From: Diplonema papillatum
Lineage: Eukaryota; Euglenozoa; Diplonemea; Diplonemida; Diplonemidae
Direction of reading: 5' to 3'
NCBI GenBank assembly: GCA_030068145.1
Contig: JAPJBO010000012.1
Location: 1 to 64,000 of the forward strand
DNA length: 64,000 bases
In this document: piece after piece, positions 20,890 through 31,029 of the stretch
How positions within the stretch are numbered: position 1 is the stretch's first letter
How the letters are laid out: every line of letters begins with the position of its first letter
Made by a program: the position numbers and the translations under genes
The notes under the pieces: generated by a model
Told to the model about the DNA's origin: nothing
Database searches by the model: none
The model's input: the letters and a program-made list of their open reading frames with translations, nothing else

Positions 20890-23620
20890 AGTGGAGTGCA
20901 ACTTCTGAAACAGCATAAAGCTCTAACTTTGGCGGTCTTTAATCAATTATGGGGGTCACAATAATCTTGTCGGGGAACGGCCATAATTTGCAATTCGGGT
21001 TTGATCTCTCGGCAGACAAACTGCACACAGATACCGCTGCAAAAATCGGGACACCGCCAAGAAATGGGGGGGGTTTACGATGACACACGCTACCCTGCAA
21101 TCCCACCAGGTGCCAAAGAGATTTGCCCGAGGACGTCGAGCCTGGGAGAGTTTGTCTGATAAGGAATCAGAGAGGTGTGGAGGCGGACGGCGTGCTGGGC
21201 TTGCTCCACCCCCAGCAGTTCAGCGGGTGTACTGAGCGGGCGCAGTGCAAGGGAGTTCACGCATTGCCAGGGTTGGACCACACCTTCTGCTCCAACACAA
21301 CATTTATTGTCACACCGCATATGTTGAAGTCGGCACTGGTGGAACGACTAATCACGGCTCCAGTGGAGGATACAGAGGACTACGTGACACACATGGTATT
21401 TCTGCATTCCCTCGAAGGCAGTTCAGTCGGCCACTTCGTACTGTACCTTCCTCAGCCAAACCTGCAGCAAAGACGCAGAAGGCAGCACCAGCAAAAGCCG
21501 CACCACACAGGAGAAGACTGCAGTACGCGTCCAAAAACTGCACCTCAATCTACAAATGTCACTCCACCAAAAACGTATATTTTCCCCGAATAGCAACCCC
21601 CAGATTCAAATCGCGGTTCTGCACCAGGCAAAATGTCGGGTGCCCAGTTTACAGCCAGCAGAAAAGCACGGCGCTTTTCGAGGAATAAGAGCCCCCCTCC
21701 AAACACGAGGTATTAGCAGTCCTGCTACTTTGATGGCTCCAAAGACTCCATTTGACACCACCCGAACCGGTCCCCAGGGCGATCTTGACCGAGCAACCCC
21801 TTGTCAATCTTCCGCCACTTTTTCACAGATGAGGTGCTGACAAAGATTCCAGGCCAGATGAAGGATGCGTACTGGGACCAAATGCGTCCTTCAAGGAACC
21901 ACCCAGATCCCTCTTGCAGGCCTCCAGAAAAAAGCGAATTGGATAGTTTCCACTGCAATGATCCCGATCCAATTTTCTTATCATTTGGGTCTATCACGTC
22001 ACTATTCGTATGTCCTTCCCTTAATGTTGCCGTTACCTCTCTGGCAGCGCTGGGGGCCGCAACGTTGAGGCTGACGAGAGACTAACGAGATCGGTCGACG
22101 TCAGAGCCCCGACGCCGCAAGAGAACGAGGTGCTAATCCTACCGGTGATACCTTTTTAAGACTTTCAGTTCGTGTTTGCCAACTTCGTCTATCTATTCTG
22201 TGTCGCGTCCATGTATATTCATTTAGCTCCAAGGTGCTTTCCATCGCAACGAACGATGTAAAGTTCAAGGTTGGCTGCATCGACCTTTGCAAAACTCTTC
22301 GATACACGAGTCCAGCGGCCCTCGCAAACAGTGGCACACAAAAGAGTGTATCGGCATGAAAGGCAGAGCTTAACTGCGACAGTGGCCTTGTTTCGACTCT
22401 GTCTACCCAGCATACATGAAGAAGTGGTGGACATCGTTTCGAAACATCATTTCTCTCTGCAAAAGCCCGTTCTTCCACTTAAAGGTAGCTTGCACCGTGC
22501 CATAACCACGACCAATCATTGCCGCTCCGTTGAAAATGAAGTATCTCACCCCGTGAAAGTGGCTCACTTCCCAAGATTGCATCAGGGCCGAGACACTTTC
22601 ACGGGGGAAAGATTTTCGCTGTTTAGAACACTTCTCATTCTTGAATCAACTAGTGACACAAATTGTACTACTATCGTTGAAAGTTTGCCTCCTGTCAGTG
22701 CTGGTGAGGTTTACAGGTTTACAGGCAAATGGTGTAACTTTGAAAACAGCCAGTAGTTCGTTCTTATCCTTTTCTTCGATCGCTTACGTAAAGGCTGGAA
22801 AGCCTCAGACGTATTCGTGGTGTTTACCGTTGTCGAAACAGAAATGTGTAGGTTTTGTCTTTATTGGTTCGTTGGAAGAAGTGTTCGAACTTCAACAAAA
22901 TCCTCTAGCCAACCACCCGAAAACTTGTGCGCATCAATTGCCAAGCTTCCAGAACACTTCATCTGCGGGGTCAGAAGGGTGGTGGCATGTCAACGAAGCC
23001 AAGAGTCATACCCGATCGCTGCAATGGCGCATATGCAGAAACACGATCTCGCCCTGACAAACAAGATCGTGGGGTTTGAGATCTGTACCCGGATGTTTGA
23101 AGCAGGCTATTCGCACTCCCTCTGGCTGTTAATTCACAACGATTGTCCACAGGTAACGAAGTCAAGCAAGGGCGAGCTGTACGCGAGAAAGACCCGTACG
23201 AGCGAGTTCGTGATACAGCGTTGCTCACCACTTCTTCGCGTATGCGGCGCATCCGAACTCGCTTTGCCACATTAGACCCACCGTATGGTACCGCTGCCCG
23301 CTCATGCCTCACCTGGGTGTCGCAAAAAGACGTCAAGCAAGGTCGTGGGGTGGCTGACAAGAACGAAGAAGCCGCGCCGCATTTGTTGCGCTGTGTGATA
23401 TATTGTATACTGACATAAGACGCTCCGCCAAGCCGGGGTCAGTTCTTCGCTTGGTTCCTCTTCGTCGGGAAATGTACGAACGCACAAAGAGAATGGGCAT
23501 CTTGCCCGTGCTGTATCATTCATGCGAATCTCCGCACACATCGGTTTGCAGTACTATATGTGTTCGTCCGATTGCAAGGTCTACAACATAAGACGACTGC
23601 GAAGTGTGAAAAAGGCTTGT
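20890..23620. other. Mostly unassigned DNA with low-support ORFs
   Basis: ORFs at 21123-21593 (+), 22271-22756 (+), 22971-23360 (-) and 23143-23418 (+) are of moderate length but overlap ORFs on the other strand and show no domain. The reverse frame 22971-23360 contains a duplicated phrase RPCLTSF / RPCLTSLPVD, and the + frame the matching KQGRGV / KQGRAV, so an internal repeat of about 175 bp is present at 23150-23345. I cannot choose a coding strand. Confidence 0.35.
22549..22606. repeat. 13-bp inverted repeat with 32-bp loop
   Basis: CCCCGTGAAAGTG at 22549-22561 and its exact reverse complement CACTTTCACGGGG at 22594-22606. It could form a stem-loop in RNA or be a binding site; no flanking T-run is present. 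Confidence 0.85.
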
Positions 23621-23624
23621 ACAC

Positions 23625-24722
23625 TTAAGAAGGCAGATACCATCTGAACTTGAGCACGGCATTGGAACAGATCCCTTTCCTTTGCAACGCGCACTTGCAA
23701 GGGATCACTGCTGAAGATTCGAGCCCTTCTGGCGGTGCTTGGCTTAGGCAAATGCTCTGACCCCTGTGGGATGCAGTAGAGTTGGATATCTGCCTGAACA
23801 GCCTCAGAAACGGTGGTACCACCGGCTGGTCAGCATCCGGTTGCTCCACCGGCGGGTCAGCATCCGGTAGCTCCACCGGCGGGTCAGCATCCGGTAGCTC
23901 CCCCGGCGGGTCAGCATCCGGTAGCTCCGAGGCCCTGTCTTCGGCTGTGCTCGTGCCTGCAGGCTTCGTCGGCTTCGGCTTCTTCCAGATGTCGAAAAGA
24001 GATCTGTAGCTGGACAGATCCTCTTTCGCGGCAGCGGCTCGCCTTTCTTCCTCTCGTCGCGCTTGAGCCCCAACTCGAGAGTCTTGCAAATGAGACCCTC
24101 GCTTCTTCTCGACCGCAGCCACCGCGGTCTTCTCCAGCAGAGCGGCGCCCTTTTCACAGCCGCTTATGTGGGCTTCGTAGGGGGCTAGCCTGAGCTTGTC
24201 CTTGTCCCCCTCCTTGGCGACGAACACCACCTTTGAGCATCCCACGCAAGATACGGTGGGCGAGATGCCTTTACCGACCTTGAAGGCCGGTTGCAGGTCG
24301 GCGCCGGTTAACTTAGCGGCTAGCTGGGCCGCTGTGTTCGCTTGCTTGCCTGCCGCCCGCTTCTCGGTTGCGTCCAGCACGACAATAAGCTGTCGTGCGT
24401 CCGCTCTGGCTGCTGCGAACAAGTCCGCCGGCCCAACGACCTCGCGGATGCCGGTGTCATCGTCGTCGAGGCGCGCGGCGGATTTCGGCAGCGTGTACCG
24501 AACGGCGGTGGGGGCTAGGGAGACAGTAAAGCCCTCCCTTCGCGCGATCGGCACCGCTGCGTCTCGTGCCTTTTTGACGTACTGCGCAAGGTCGTCACCC
24601 CCCTGCTCAACGTACAAAACGGCCTCTGCGGCCGCTGTTCGGTCCTTTTTGGTAAGGAGCTTTTTTGTGCGCTCCCCCCAAATCACCTTCATGGTGAAGC
24701 TGATCTCATTCTCGCGCGGCAT
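23625..24722 (-). CDS. BED-like zinc-finger protein, probably transposon-associated
   Basis: 365 residues from the ATG at 24722; the frame upstream has only a GTG. The N-terminal 150 residues (MPRENEISFTMKVIWGERTK onward) form an Ala/Lys/Asp-rich region of unknown family. A Cys/His finger follows: C159-x2-C162, then H185-x3-C189 after 22 residues, the spacing seen in BED fingers of hAT-type transposases. Then comes a charged linker and a tandem 9-residue motif (ELPDADPPV and variants, about five copies, encoded at 23825-23945), and a less structured tail. The next reverse-strand ORF upstream (25052-27226) resembles a transposase core that lacks this finger, so the two may act together. Base composition here is visibly more G/C-rich than the flanks. 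A host transcription factor is an alternative. Confidence 0.65.
   Translation of the reverse strand: MPRENEISFTMKVIWGERTKKLLTKKDRTAAAEAVLYVEQGGDDLAQYVKKARDAAVPIARREGFTVSLAPTAVRYTLPKSAARLDDDDTGIREVVGPADLFAAARADARQLIVVLDATEKRAAGKQANTAAQLAAKLTGADLQPAFKVGKGISPTVSCVGCSKVVFVAKEGDKDKLRLAPYEAHISGCEKGAALLEKTAVAAVEKKRGSHLQDSRVGAQARREEERRAAAAKEDLSSYRSLFDIWKKPKPTKPAGTSTAEDRASELPDADPPGELPDADPPVELPDADPPVEQPDADQPVVPPFLRLFRQISNSTASHRGQSICLSQAPPEGLESSAVIPCKCALQRKGICSNAVLKFRWYLPS
23825..23945 (-). repeat. 27-bp in-frame coding repeat, about five copies
   Basis: Units of the type GGTAGCTCCACCGGCGGGTC AGCATCC repeat at 27-base intervals and encode (E/V)LPDADPP on the reverse strand. Unlike the other minisatellites here the period is a multiple of three, so copy number can change without breaking the protein. 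Confidence 0.9.
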
Positions 24723-25051
24723 CTTAGAATTCAAACCCCCTGCAATAAAGTTCACAATGAAAGATTATCAATGCAGCACGAAGCGAAGCACAACCAGATC
24801 ACACGCTTGAACGCACACAACATTCGAGACAAGGCATCGAATGCACGACAGCCACTGATAGAGAACGACAAGAACGCAAGAGAGATGGGACAAACATATG
24901 ACGGCATGCGTTTTCGTAGAGTCCGTACAGGCCAGATGGTTTATGTAAGAGCAGCAAGAATGAGGACGTCGTCTGAATGAAAATGAGCCTGCTGACCGCA
25001 AACAAAATTACTTGAGCAGAGGAACGAGAAGCTAAAGTGACCCATGGTTAA
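24723..25051. other. Spacer between the BED-like and transposase-like ORFs
   Basis: About 330 bases with lower G/C than either ORF and no extended ORF of good quality. It probably contains the 3' end of the upstream gene and the promoter of the BED-like gene (both on the reverse strand). Confidence 0.4.
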
Positions 25052-27226
25052 TCAGGAGTCAGCGCTTGACGAATCGTCGGCGCTGTCGGACTCGTCGGAC
25101 TCGTCAGAATTGTCGGACTCGTCGGAATTGTCGGACCCATTGGACGAGGTACTACTGCCTGACTTGTTCGATGATTTCCCAGCCTTAACCGTAGGGTTCT
25201 TTTTCCGACGTTTCACAGAGTGCTTTCCCCCGGGCTTCTCCGGACGCTTTCGCCCGACCTTGCCGTAGGTAGTCGGCAGCTTGAAGTCGGACTTGTCGAA
25301 GGCGATGATGGCTTCGAGAAGGTCGCTCATTTTGCCCTTTTTGGGAAGGCGTCGCTTCATGCTTTGACTCAATACGCATGCGCGAGTGCCGTTTTCAGCA
25401 ATCTCCTTCGGGGTCAACTGCTCGATTGCCTCCAAGCGTGTCTTCGCGATCTCTTCCCTTGCATCGCGCTTGCGCTGGCTTTCATCAGCAAGATTCTGTT
25501 TTCGCTGGGTGTGTGCTTCGAACTCGTCTGCCAGGCGGTGGGACCTTTCAATGCAGTTTTCCCATGAACGGTACACCGTATCACAAAGAGTCGAAACGGC
25601 GCAGTCCCGAAGCAGCCACTCGCTGATCTCAGGTTCGTTTCCTCCTCGAATAACAGCTATACCCCTGAGTACCTCATCGGTGACAGTCTGGTTCTTGCAG
25701 TCTTCAACAGTCTGCTTCACCACACCTACAGGGGTTTCCGTTAAATTCGGATTGCAGTTCGGGGGTGCGTTGGCTGCATTCGACATGTTGATGTACTTGT
25801 CGAATTCTAGGCGCTTGAAATGCCGCACGTATTTCATTACGTGCCCAACCAGAACTTCGGCTTCCTCGGAGACTGCAGTACACTCAATTTCTTGGGGTAT
25901 GTCGGACTGTCGATGGGGAGCGAGGGCGTCTTTTAAAGCTGCTGCGTATCCAGATAGCTTTGCACCAGGCTTGTCCTCGACAAGGAAAACATCTTCGAGT
26001 TCCACAACACCGAACTTCAGCTTCGACTTGGATGCGGTTTCCACCACTCGGATCTGCAACGGGACGACGCATCCGAACCAGTCCTTCTTGCCCTGCACGA
26101 CCAATTTCTGAAGATCGTGGTCACCCACATTCTTGCAGAGGCAACACAGGATGCTGCACCACGCCTCCTTGACGGTGCCGAGCTGGTCAAGATGCCAAAG
26201 CAAGTGCGTCAGAGGATAGCAGAGCGACGTGAACAGCAAGCGGAGGACGCGGAGCTTCGGAAGGAACGACGTGCCCACGAGGGCCTCATACAGCTTGAGG
26301 AACCGGTTTGGCACACGCTTCTTTGCTATTGGGCTGGACGCGTACAGCAGGACTTGCCGCGTGGAAAGATAAAGCCGCGCCCACTCGGCAAGAGGTTTTC
26401 CCCGAATCTCTTCTGAAAGGCTGTAAGCTCCGGCCGTCAGTGTTGAAAACCGACCGGCTTTGACTGGTGCCCAAAACACGCCTGCTGGGCTCACGCCAGC
26501 GTTTTCTTCCAGCCAGTGGTGGAAGGCATCGTTTCCTGCGATGAAATCATACGCCAATGGAATGAGTGATCGCAAAGGAAGGTCGGTCGCCAGACATTTT
26601 TGGACGGCTTTGTCAGCAAGGTGCAGGCGATGCACGGGCTCCATGATGACCTCGTCGACGGCCCCACAGGCGTACAACTCACTAGCCGTCGTGAAGAGGC
26701 CTCTGTCTGTAACAACCTTCTTCATCCTTGGGAGCAGTGCATCGCCAGGGAGATCGAACCCCAAGGCAAGGAGCGACTCTTGCAGCTTCTGAAAGTAGTC
26801 CAGCACGTACTGGAGATACTTCGTCGTCGTTGCTGGATCCTTCTGCCGCACAAGTGCTGCAAGCACAAGCCGCGTCCTCCACCTCTGCTCCATCGTGTCC
26901 AGGTACGAGAACGTCAGGCAGAGGATATCCTTGCTCCCCGGAAGCTCTCCTGCATCCCCGGCAATGACGAAGTCACCACCCCCAAGCCGGAGCAGAAACT
27001 CCATGTCACCGAGGACAAGGTGCCTACCAAGCGCTCGGCGAACAGCCCTATCGCCTGGAACTGGCCCGCACGGAATGCCGAAAGGCCCAAGTACTAGCTG
27101 CGCTAAATTGAATATATGCGAGCTAATGCGAGATACTGGTACCCGAGCCCGTATGCACTCGACAACCTGCTTCCGCAAGTCAGCCCGAACTTCCTGGTCT
27201 CCAGCTGCACGGCCTGTCTCGGGCAT
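25052..27226 (-). CDS. Transposase-like protein, RNase H-type core suspected
   Basis: 724 residues from an ATG at 27226, one of the two longest uninterrupted ORFs in the window. Around residues 85-130 the sequence GGDFVIAGDAGELPG then ILCLTFSYLDTMEQRWRTRL looks like the first two strands of an RNase H-like transposase core, with D91 as candidate catalytic Asp. A second Asp, D174, lies in MKKVVTDRGLF, and EPVHRLHLADKAVQKCL at 196-212 resembles the C/R-x2-H-x-L-x-L motif that follows the second Asp in hAT transposases. The C-terminal 200 residues are charged: a Lys/Arg/Glu coiled-coil-like part, a SAP-like LLEAIIAFD segment, a KRRKK basic patch and an acidic Ser/Asp tail. No BED finger is present; the next ORF downstream has one. 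No terminal inverted repeats were found. A domesticated gene is possible. Confidence 0.6.
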   Translation of the reverse strand: MPETGRAAGDQEVRADLRKQVVECIRARVPVSRISSHIFNLAQLVLGPFGIPCGPVPGDRAVRRALGRHLVLGDMEFLLRLGGGDFVIAGDAGELPGSKDILCLTFSYLDTMEQRWRTRLVLAALVRQKDPATTTKYLQYVLDYFQKLQESLLALGFDLPGDALLPRMKKVVTDRGLFTTASELYACGAVDEVIMEPVHRLHLADKAVQKCLATDLPLRSLIPLAYDFIAGNDAFHHWLEENAGVSPAGVFWAPVKAGRFSTLTAGAYSLSEEIRGKPLAEWARLYLSTRQVLLYASSPIAKKRVPNRFLKLYEALVGTSFLPKLRVLRLLFTSLCYPLTHLLWHLDQLGTVKEAWCSILCCLCKNVGDHDLQKLVVQGKKDWFGCVVPLQIRVVETASKSKLKFGVVELEDVFLVEDKPGAKLSGYAAALKDALAPHRQSDIPQEIECTAVSEEAEVLVGHVMKYVRHFKRLEFDKYINMSNAANAPPNCNPNLTETPVGVVKQTVEDCKNQTVTDEVLRGIAVIRGGNEPEISEWLLRDCAVSTLCDTVYRSWENCIERSHRLADEFEAHTQRKQNLADESQRKRDAREEIAKTRLEAIEQLTPKEIAENGTRACVLSQSMKRRLPKKGKMSDLLEAIIAFDKSDFKLPTTYGKVGRKRPEKPGGKHSVKRRKKNPTVKAGKSSNKSGSSTSSNGSDNSDESDNSDESDESDSADDSSSADS

Positions 27227-27377
27227 TTTTTCAGACTAATATTCTTGTTTTTATTCCGATTTCAATATCCTGTCATCAGCACCTTTTTAGCCCCGGAAGA
27301 AGGTGCGTTAGTGGGTACGTTGAACCGACCAATCAAGATTGCCTGAGTGTTACGCCGTTAATCAATTACTGCAGTAC

Positions 27378-27502
27378 CCCCCCAATTCACCCAAAAGTTG
27401 ATCGAGTGTAATCGAGCGTAATCGAGCGTAATCGAGTGTAATCGAGTGTAATCGACGCGTAATCGAGCTAAAGTCATTTTCAGGGGGGCTAGGTGAATTG
27501 GC
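27378..27502. mobile_element. Possible small MITE with 10-bp internal repeats
   Basis: CCAATTCACC near 27381 is mirrored by GGTGAATTGG near 27492, with G- or C-runs (CCCCCCC, GGGGGG) inside each end. Between them GTAATCGAGT/C repeats about six times in 10-base steps (27415-27470). No clear target duplication. Confidence 0.4.
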
Positions 27503-27509
27503 TCAGTGG

Positions 27510-28850
27510 TGCTGATTTCTGGGGGTGAAAATCTTAGTTTAATGTTTAGGCAGAGCACTGCCTCTCATGCATGGTTGATGCTAGCATCAAGTCTTCTTCG
27601 AGGAAGATGTCGTCTAGGAAAGGGATGCAAAATAGAAAATAGAAAGTTGTAAAGAGGGGAGTGTACGGCTCCCAAAGTGGGGAATGAAACCTTGAGGGGC
27701 TAGCCCCCTGTATTTTTTTCACCGCGGTGTTGTGTGCACCTCGTTCTTCGTCTCATGTTTCGCTCTTGAACGCAGACCAATCCAAAGTCAGAGCTCATCA
27801 GTGGGTCCTTTGGATGGGGGGTGGGGGTGGGAGAAAGACGTCGCGATCCAGTTCGTGACACCCGCTTTTTTTAACGTTCTTCACGTGCACAACACATAGG
27901 GTATGCTCTTTAGCAGTCAGTTGCGTACTAGCTCAAAAAACTGTCAACTCGTCATACGTGGCGTGGTCTTGTCAAGAAAAGCAACTTCTGCTTAGTCCGC
28001 GTTTGTGAAACAGAGATTTGTGGAGGAGCTCTTCACTGCAAGAAAGTCAGCAGGAGCGTGCGTCGAAACTTTTCATTTCCGCGGGTTGTGCTCTAAAAGT
28101 ACATACTTGCCCAGGACTGTTTCTACAGCCTAGCTCCCAGCCTTCCGTGCGCTTTACGTTCTTGTGCGCAACCAACCTTTTGGATCGTCCTGTGCGCTCC
28201 ATCTACCTTCTTCACTCACCAAGTCGTAGGTGAATGGAACAGCGGACGTTGAGTGCCGTATTACAAACATATCATTTTAAACCCTTGGAGTCGTTAAGTT
28301 GTCAGTTTCCAATTATAGGTATCCTTATAAGTCGCTTGTGATGTTTAACATCACCTGCCCGACACTTCTGTCAAATGAAAGTAGGTGACTGTATCAGATT
28401 CAGCCTGAATAGCTCAAGCTACATGTGAGGATTGACACTGAGACTGTGCAGTGTGTTCTAGACTAGACTGTTTTCACACATGAAGCAAGGAAACGAACAG
28501 ATTCGTTCGAGAAACTCGTAGCGGCAACGGATCGTGTATTTCAGGCATGTTCGCAAGAAAAAGGAGCAAGACGGAACGAGTGAAATATTGAATTGAACGA
28601 GCGCTTACAATTGTGGCCGTGATTCCAAAAGCCAAAGAACTCCTTGGAACTCAAGCATGGAGGTTGCACATGGCAACACCGCAGTACGTCAGAATTGAGC
28701 TTGCATTCGACGATGCAATGGCAAACCTACAACCTCAACAACAAGCTGGCATTTAAAGTAGCCGGTGCAAAAAAGGATACTTCGCTGTCTAGTCCGTTTC
28801 AGGCGCGCCATGCCTGGGTGTATGCCAACAAGACCTCGTCGTGCTGGTCA
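27510..28850. other. Gene-free stretch
   Basis: Only short ORFs with poor composition. Small sequence features are the palindrome GTGATGTTTAACATCAC near 28338 and a G-rich tract near 27815. The 3' UTR of the WWE-DCN1 gene probably occupies the right edge. Confidence 0.4.
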
Positions 28851-28853
28851 TCC

Positions 28854-30934
28854 TCAATTTTTCCCCTTTTGCAATTGAGGTTTTGCCCACTCCACAAATT
28901 CGTCGATAAGGACTGGCCACCCTTCATCTTCGCTGTAGTTGGACAAATCAGGCTCTGTGCTCAACATGAAGTCCAGGAGAGACTTCCAAACATCCTTGCT
29001 TATAGCTTTTTTGTGAACTGATGCAATGAATTCACACCACAGATCTATGGGAAAGTCCTGTGATGTTTGTTTATTTTGAGGTACCGTTGATCCTTTCCCA
29101 CTTGACTTTACGGTGTCAGTTTCAGGTTAGGAATTCTGAACAACGACCGAAACACGCTGCCTTGAAGGGCAACCGCAAGATTGTAAGTACTAAGTTTATA
29201 GGGGTTTTCTCCTGCCGTCAGCGCCCGCAAACGCAACGAGCTTGGGCCTGGGCCTTCCGAGTGCAGGGTTTCGAAGGTATCTTTCATCGGTGTGTACGAT
29301 AAAGAAGGTCTCAAGAAGTTGTGGGCCAATGGAGTTCCCTCAGGTTGAGATCCCATATAAGCCGGTGGGAGAGTGCTTTTGCGACTGCTTCCGAATGAAG
29401 GCTTTGTGAAGTTTCAAAACAGGAGAACACACCTTCGCACGCGGCTTTAAGAGCTGTTGCCAGCTTTCGATAGCTGGTTCGTACTGCATCACACGCATGT
29501 TCTCTTCACGAGTCCAGTCAAAAGCGAACCAGTAGAAGTACTTGAAATGCCGCTTCTCTGCAAGATCTTTTTTCCAAGTTGGAATGGCGTTCTTGAGATC
29601 TTTAACATTGTCTATACCGAGACATCTCATGGCCGTTTTGAATTCTTCTCCTCCAATTTTGAAAGGCTCAGAGGCCTGAACACGGCAGGCCAGGAGGAGG
29701 AGTGATTCATCATCCAAGCTAATCCCGAGGTCCTGTGTGGTGACGAAGGACTGTTTGCTGCTGCGAGGCTGCCTTGGCGCACAAACCAAAGGCTGGACTA
29801 TGAATGGCGCCCAGTTCAGCGGTCAGACAAGGAGATGATAGGAAAAGAATGACAGCAGTCTTTTGTACGCCGATCGGAAAGCGGAAGAAGCCGGGAGGTC
29901 CTGGAACAAAACAATTCATACCGTGCATAAAGAGATGAGGCCCTCGCCCTGAATGCAGTTCTCGTCGCAATCGCTGACTTTGTGATGCTTCTGGAAGAAG
30001 GCTTCAATCTTTTTCATCTGAAGCTTCGGATTTGCGTATGGATCAATCTCATAGGGATTAGCTGAGCTGACTTCTTCGCGCTTTATGGGTACAATGTGCC
30101 CCGCATTGAGATCATGCATTCGCCGACGCGAGAAGTCGACTCGGTACGCGGAGCCCCCAACCTGTGTTAACACGGCATAGTTGCGTCTGTGAAAACTGCT
30201 ATCTGGAGTGAATATATTCGCTTGACCCTCCCGCTCCTCGTGCATAAAGAGCTTTCGTACCGTATCAGACTACTACTATCTTATACACGGGTTTCCGTAG
30301 CGAGCACGTGGGACCTTCACTAAAGACAGTTGCAGTACACTAGGCGGACGCCTCTCTTCAGCTCTTGCCAAAACCACGTACTTATCATACGTACAAGTAC
30401 ATGTATTTGTCATATGGGCAAAAAGCTGCATTGTGTTCGAGTCAGTCCACCTATACTTGCGCCAAACGGACATCATACTAAGTGTAGATCCGTCCCCGTC
30501 CACACCCTGTTTACCATCTAGCCGCCCATCCGCCCACCCGTCCACCCGACTACCCTCCACCCACCGACCTGCCCACCGAACTACCAACATGGCTCACCCA
30601 CCCATTCACCTTCCTGCCCACCTTTCCCACCAGGAAGTGTCGGGGAGATCCGGGGACTCACCAGGAGCCCGGACCTCAAGACTCGGAAATTCCGGGAATG
30701 TCAGCTTTCTCTTCTCTTCGATGGCGGCAAACTATGACTCAGCAGGTGCAATAAACGCAAGCAAATGGGGGGTTTCTCTTGCTGGGCATACATGGGTAAA
30801 CTGAAATGTTGGCATACCACTACTTCACAAGATGGAATACGCTGTTGAAATGCTTTTTCGAGTTTTTGGCTCACTGCAAGATCGGCTTCTACCCAGTTGG
30901 TCCATTCCTGGAAATACCATCTTCCCCTTGACAT
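28854..30934 (-). CDS. WWE-DCN1 (PONY domain) fusion, neddylation co-E3-like protein
   Basis: Four exons join in phase 0: 30934-30818, 30161-29922, 29732-29433 and 29057-28854 (introns 656, 189 and 375 bases, all GT-AG), giving 286 residues. Residues 1-65 match a WWE domain: RGRWYFQEWTNW, LEKAF, then across the first intron EVV/VGGSAYRVDF and NAGHIVPIKRE. The rest is a DCN1-type PONY domain: KKIEAFFQKH, LISLCT/DLGISLDDES, FKYFYWFAFDW, ESWQQLLKPRAK/DFPIDLWCEF, ISKDVWKSLLDF and EGWPVLIDEFVEWAKP. DCN1 proteins help transfer NEDD8 onto cullins. Of the three cullin-binding residues known as Asp-Ala-Asp, both Asp are present (SKD, IDEF) and Ala is Gly. The start at 30934 sits directly at the WWE domain; the frame is open to 31012, where CCGCAG could be a splice site, so an extra 5' exon is possible. 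The usual N-terminal UBA domain is absent. Confidence 0.85.
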
Positions 30935-31029
30935 TTCCTTTGAGTAAGCCTGCTGTAATCCTTGCGCCCTATCCGAGGAAGAGAAGAAGTAGAAGGTTGT
31001 TGCTGGCAGCAACTGCGGTAGGCAAAGCT

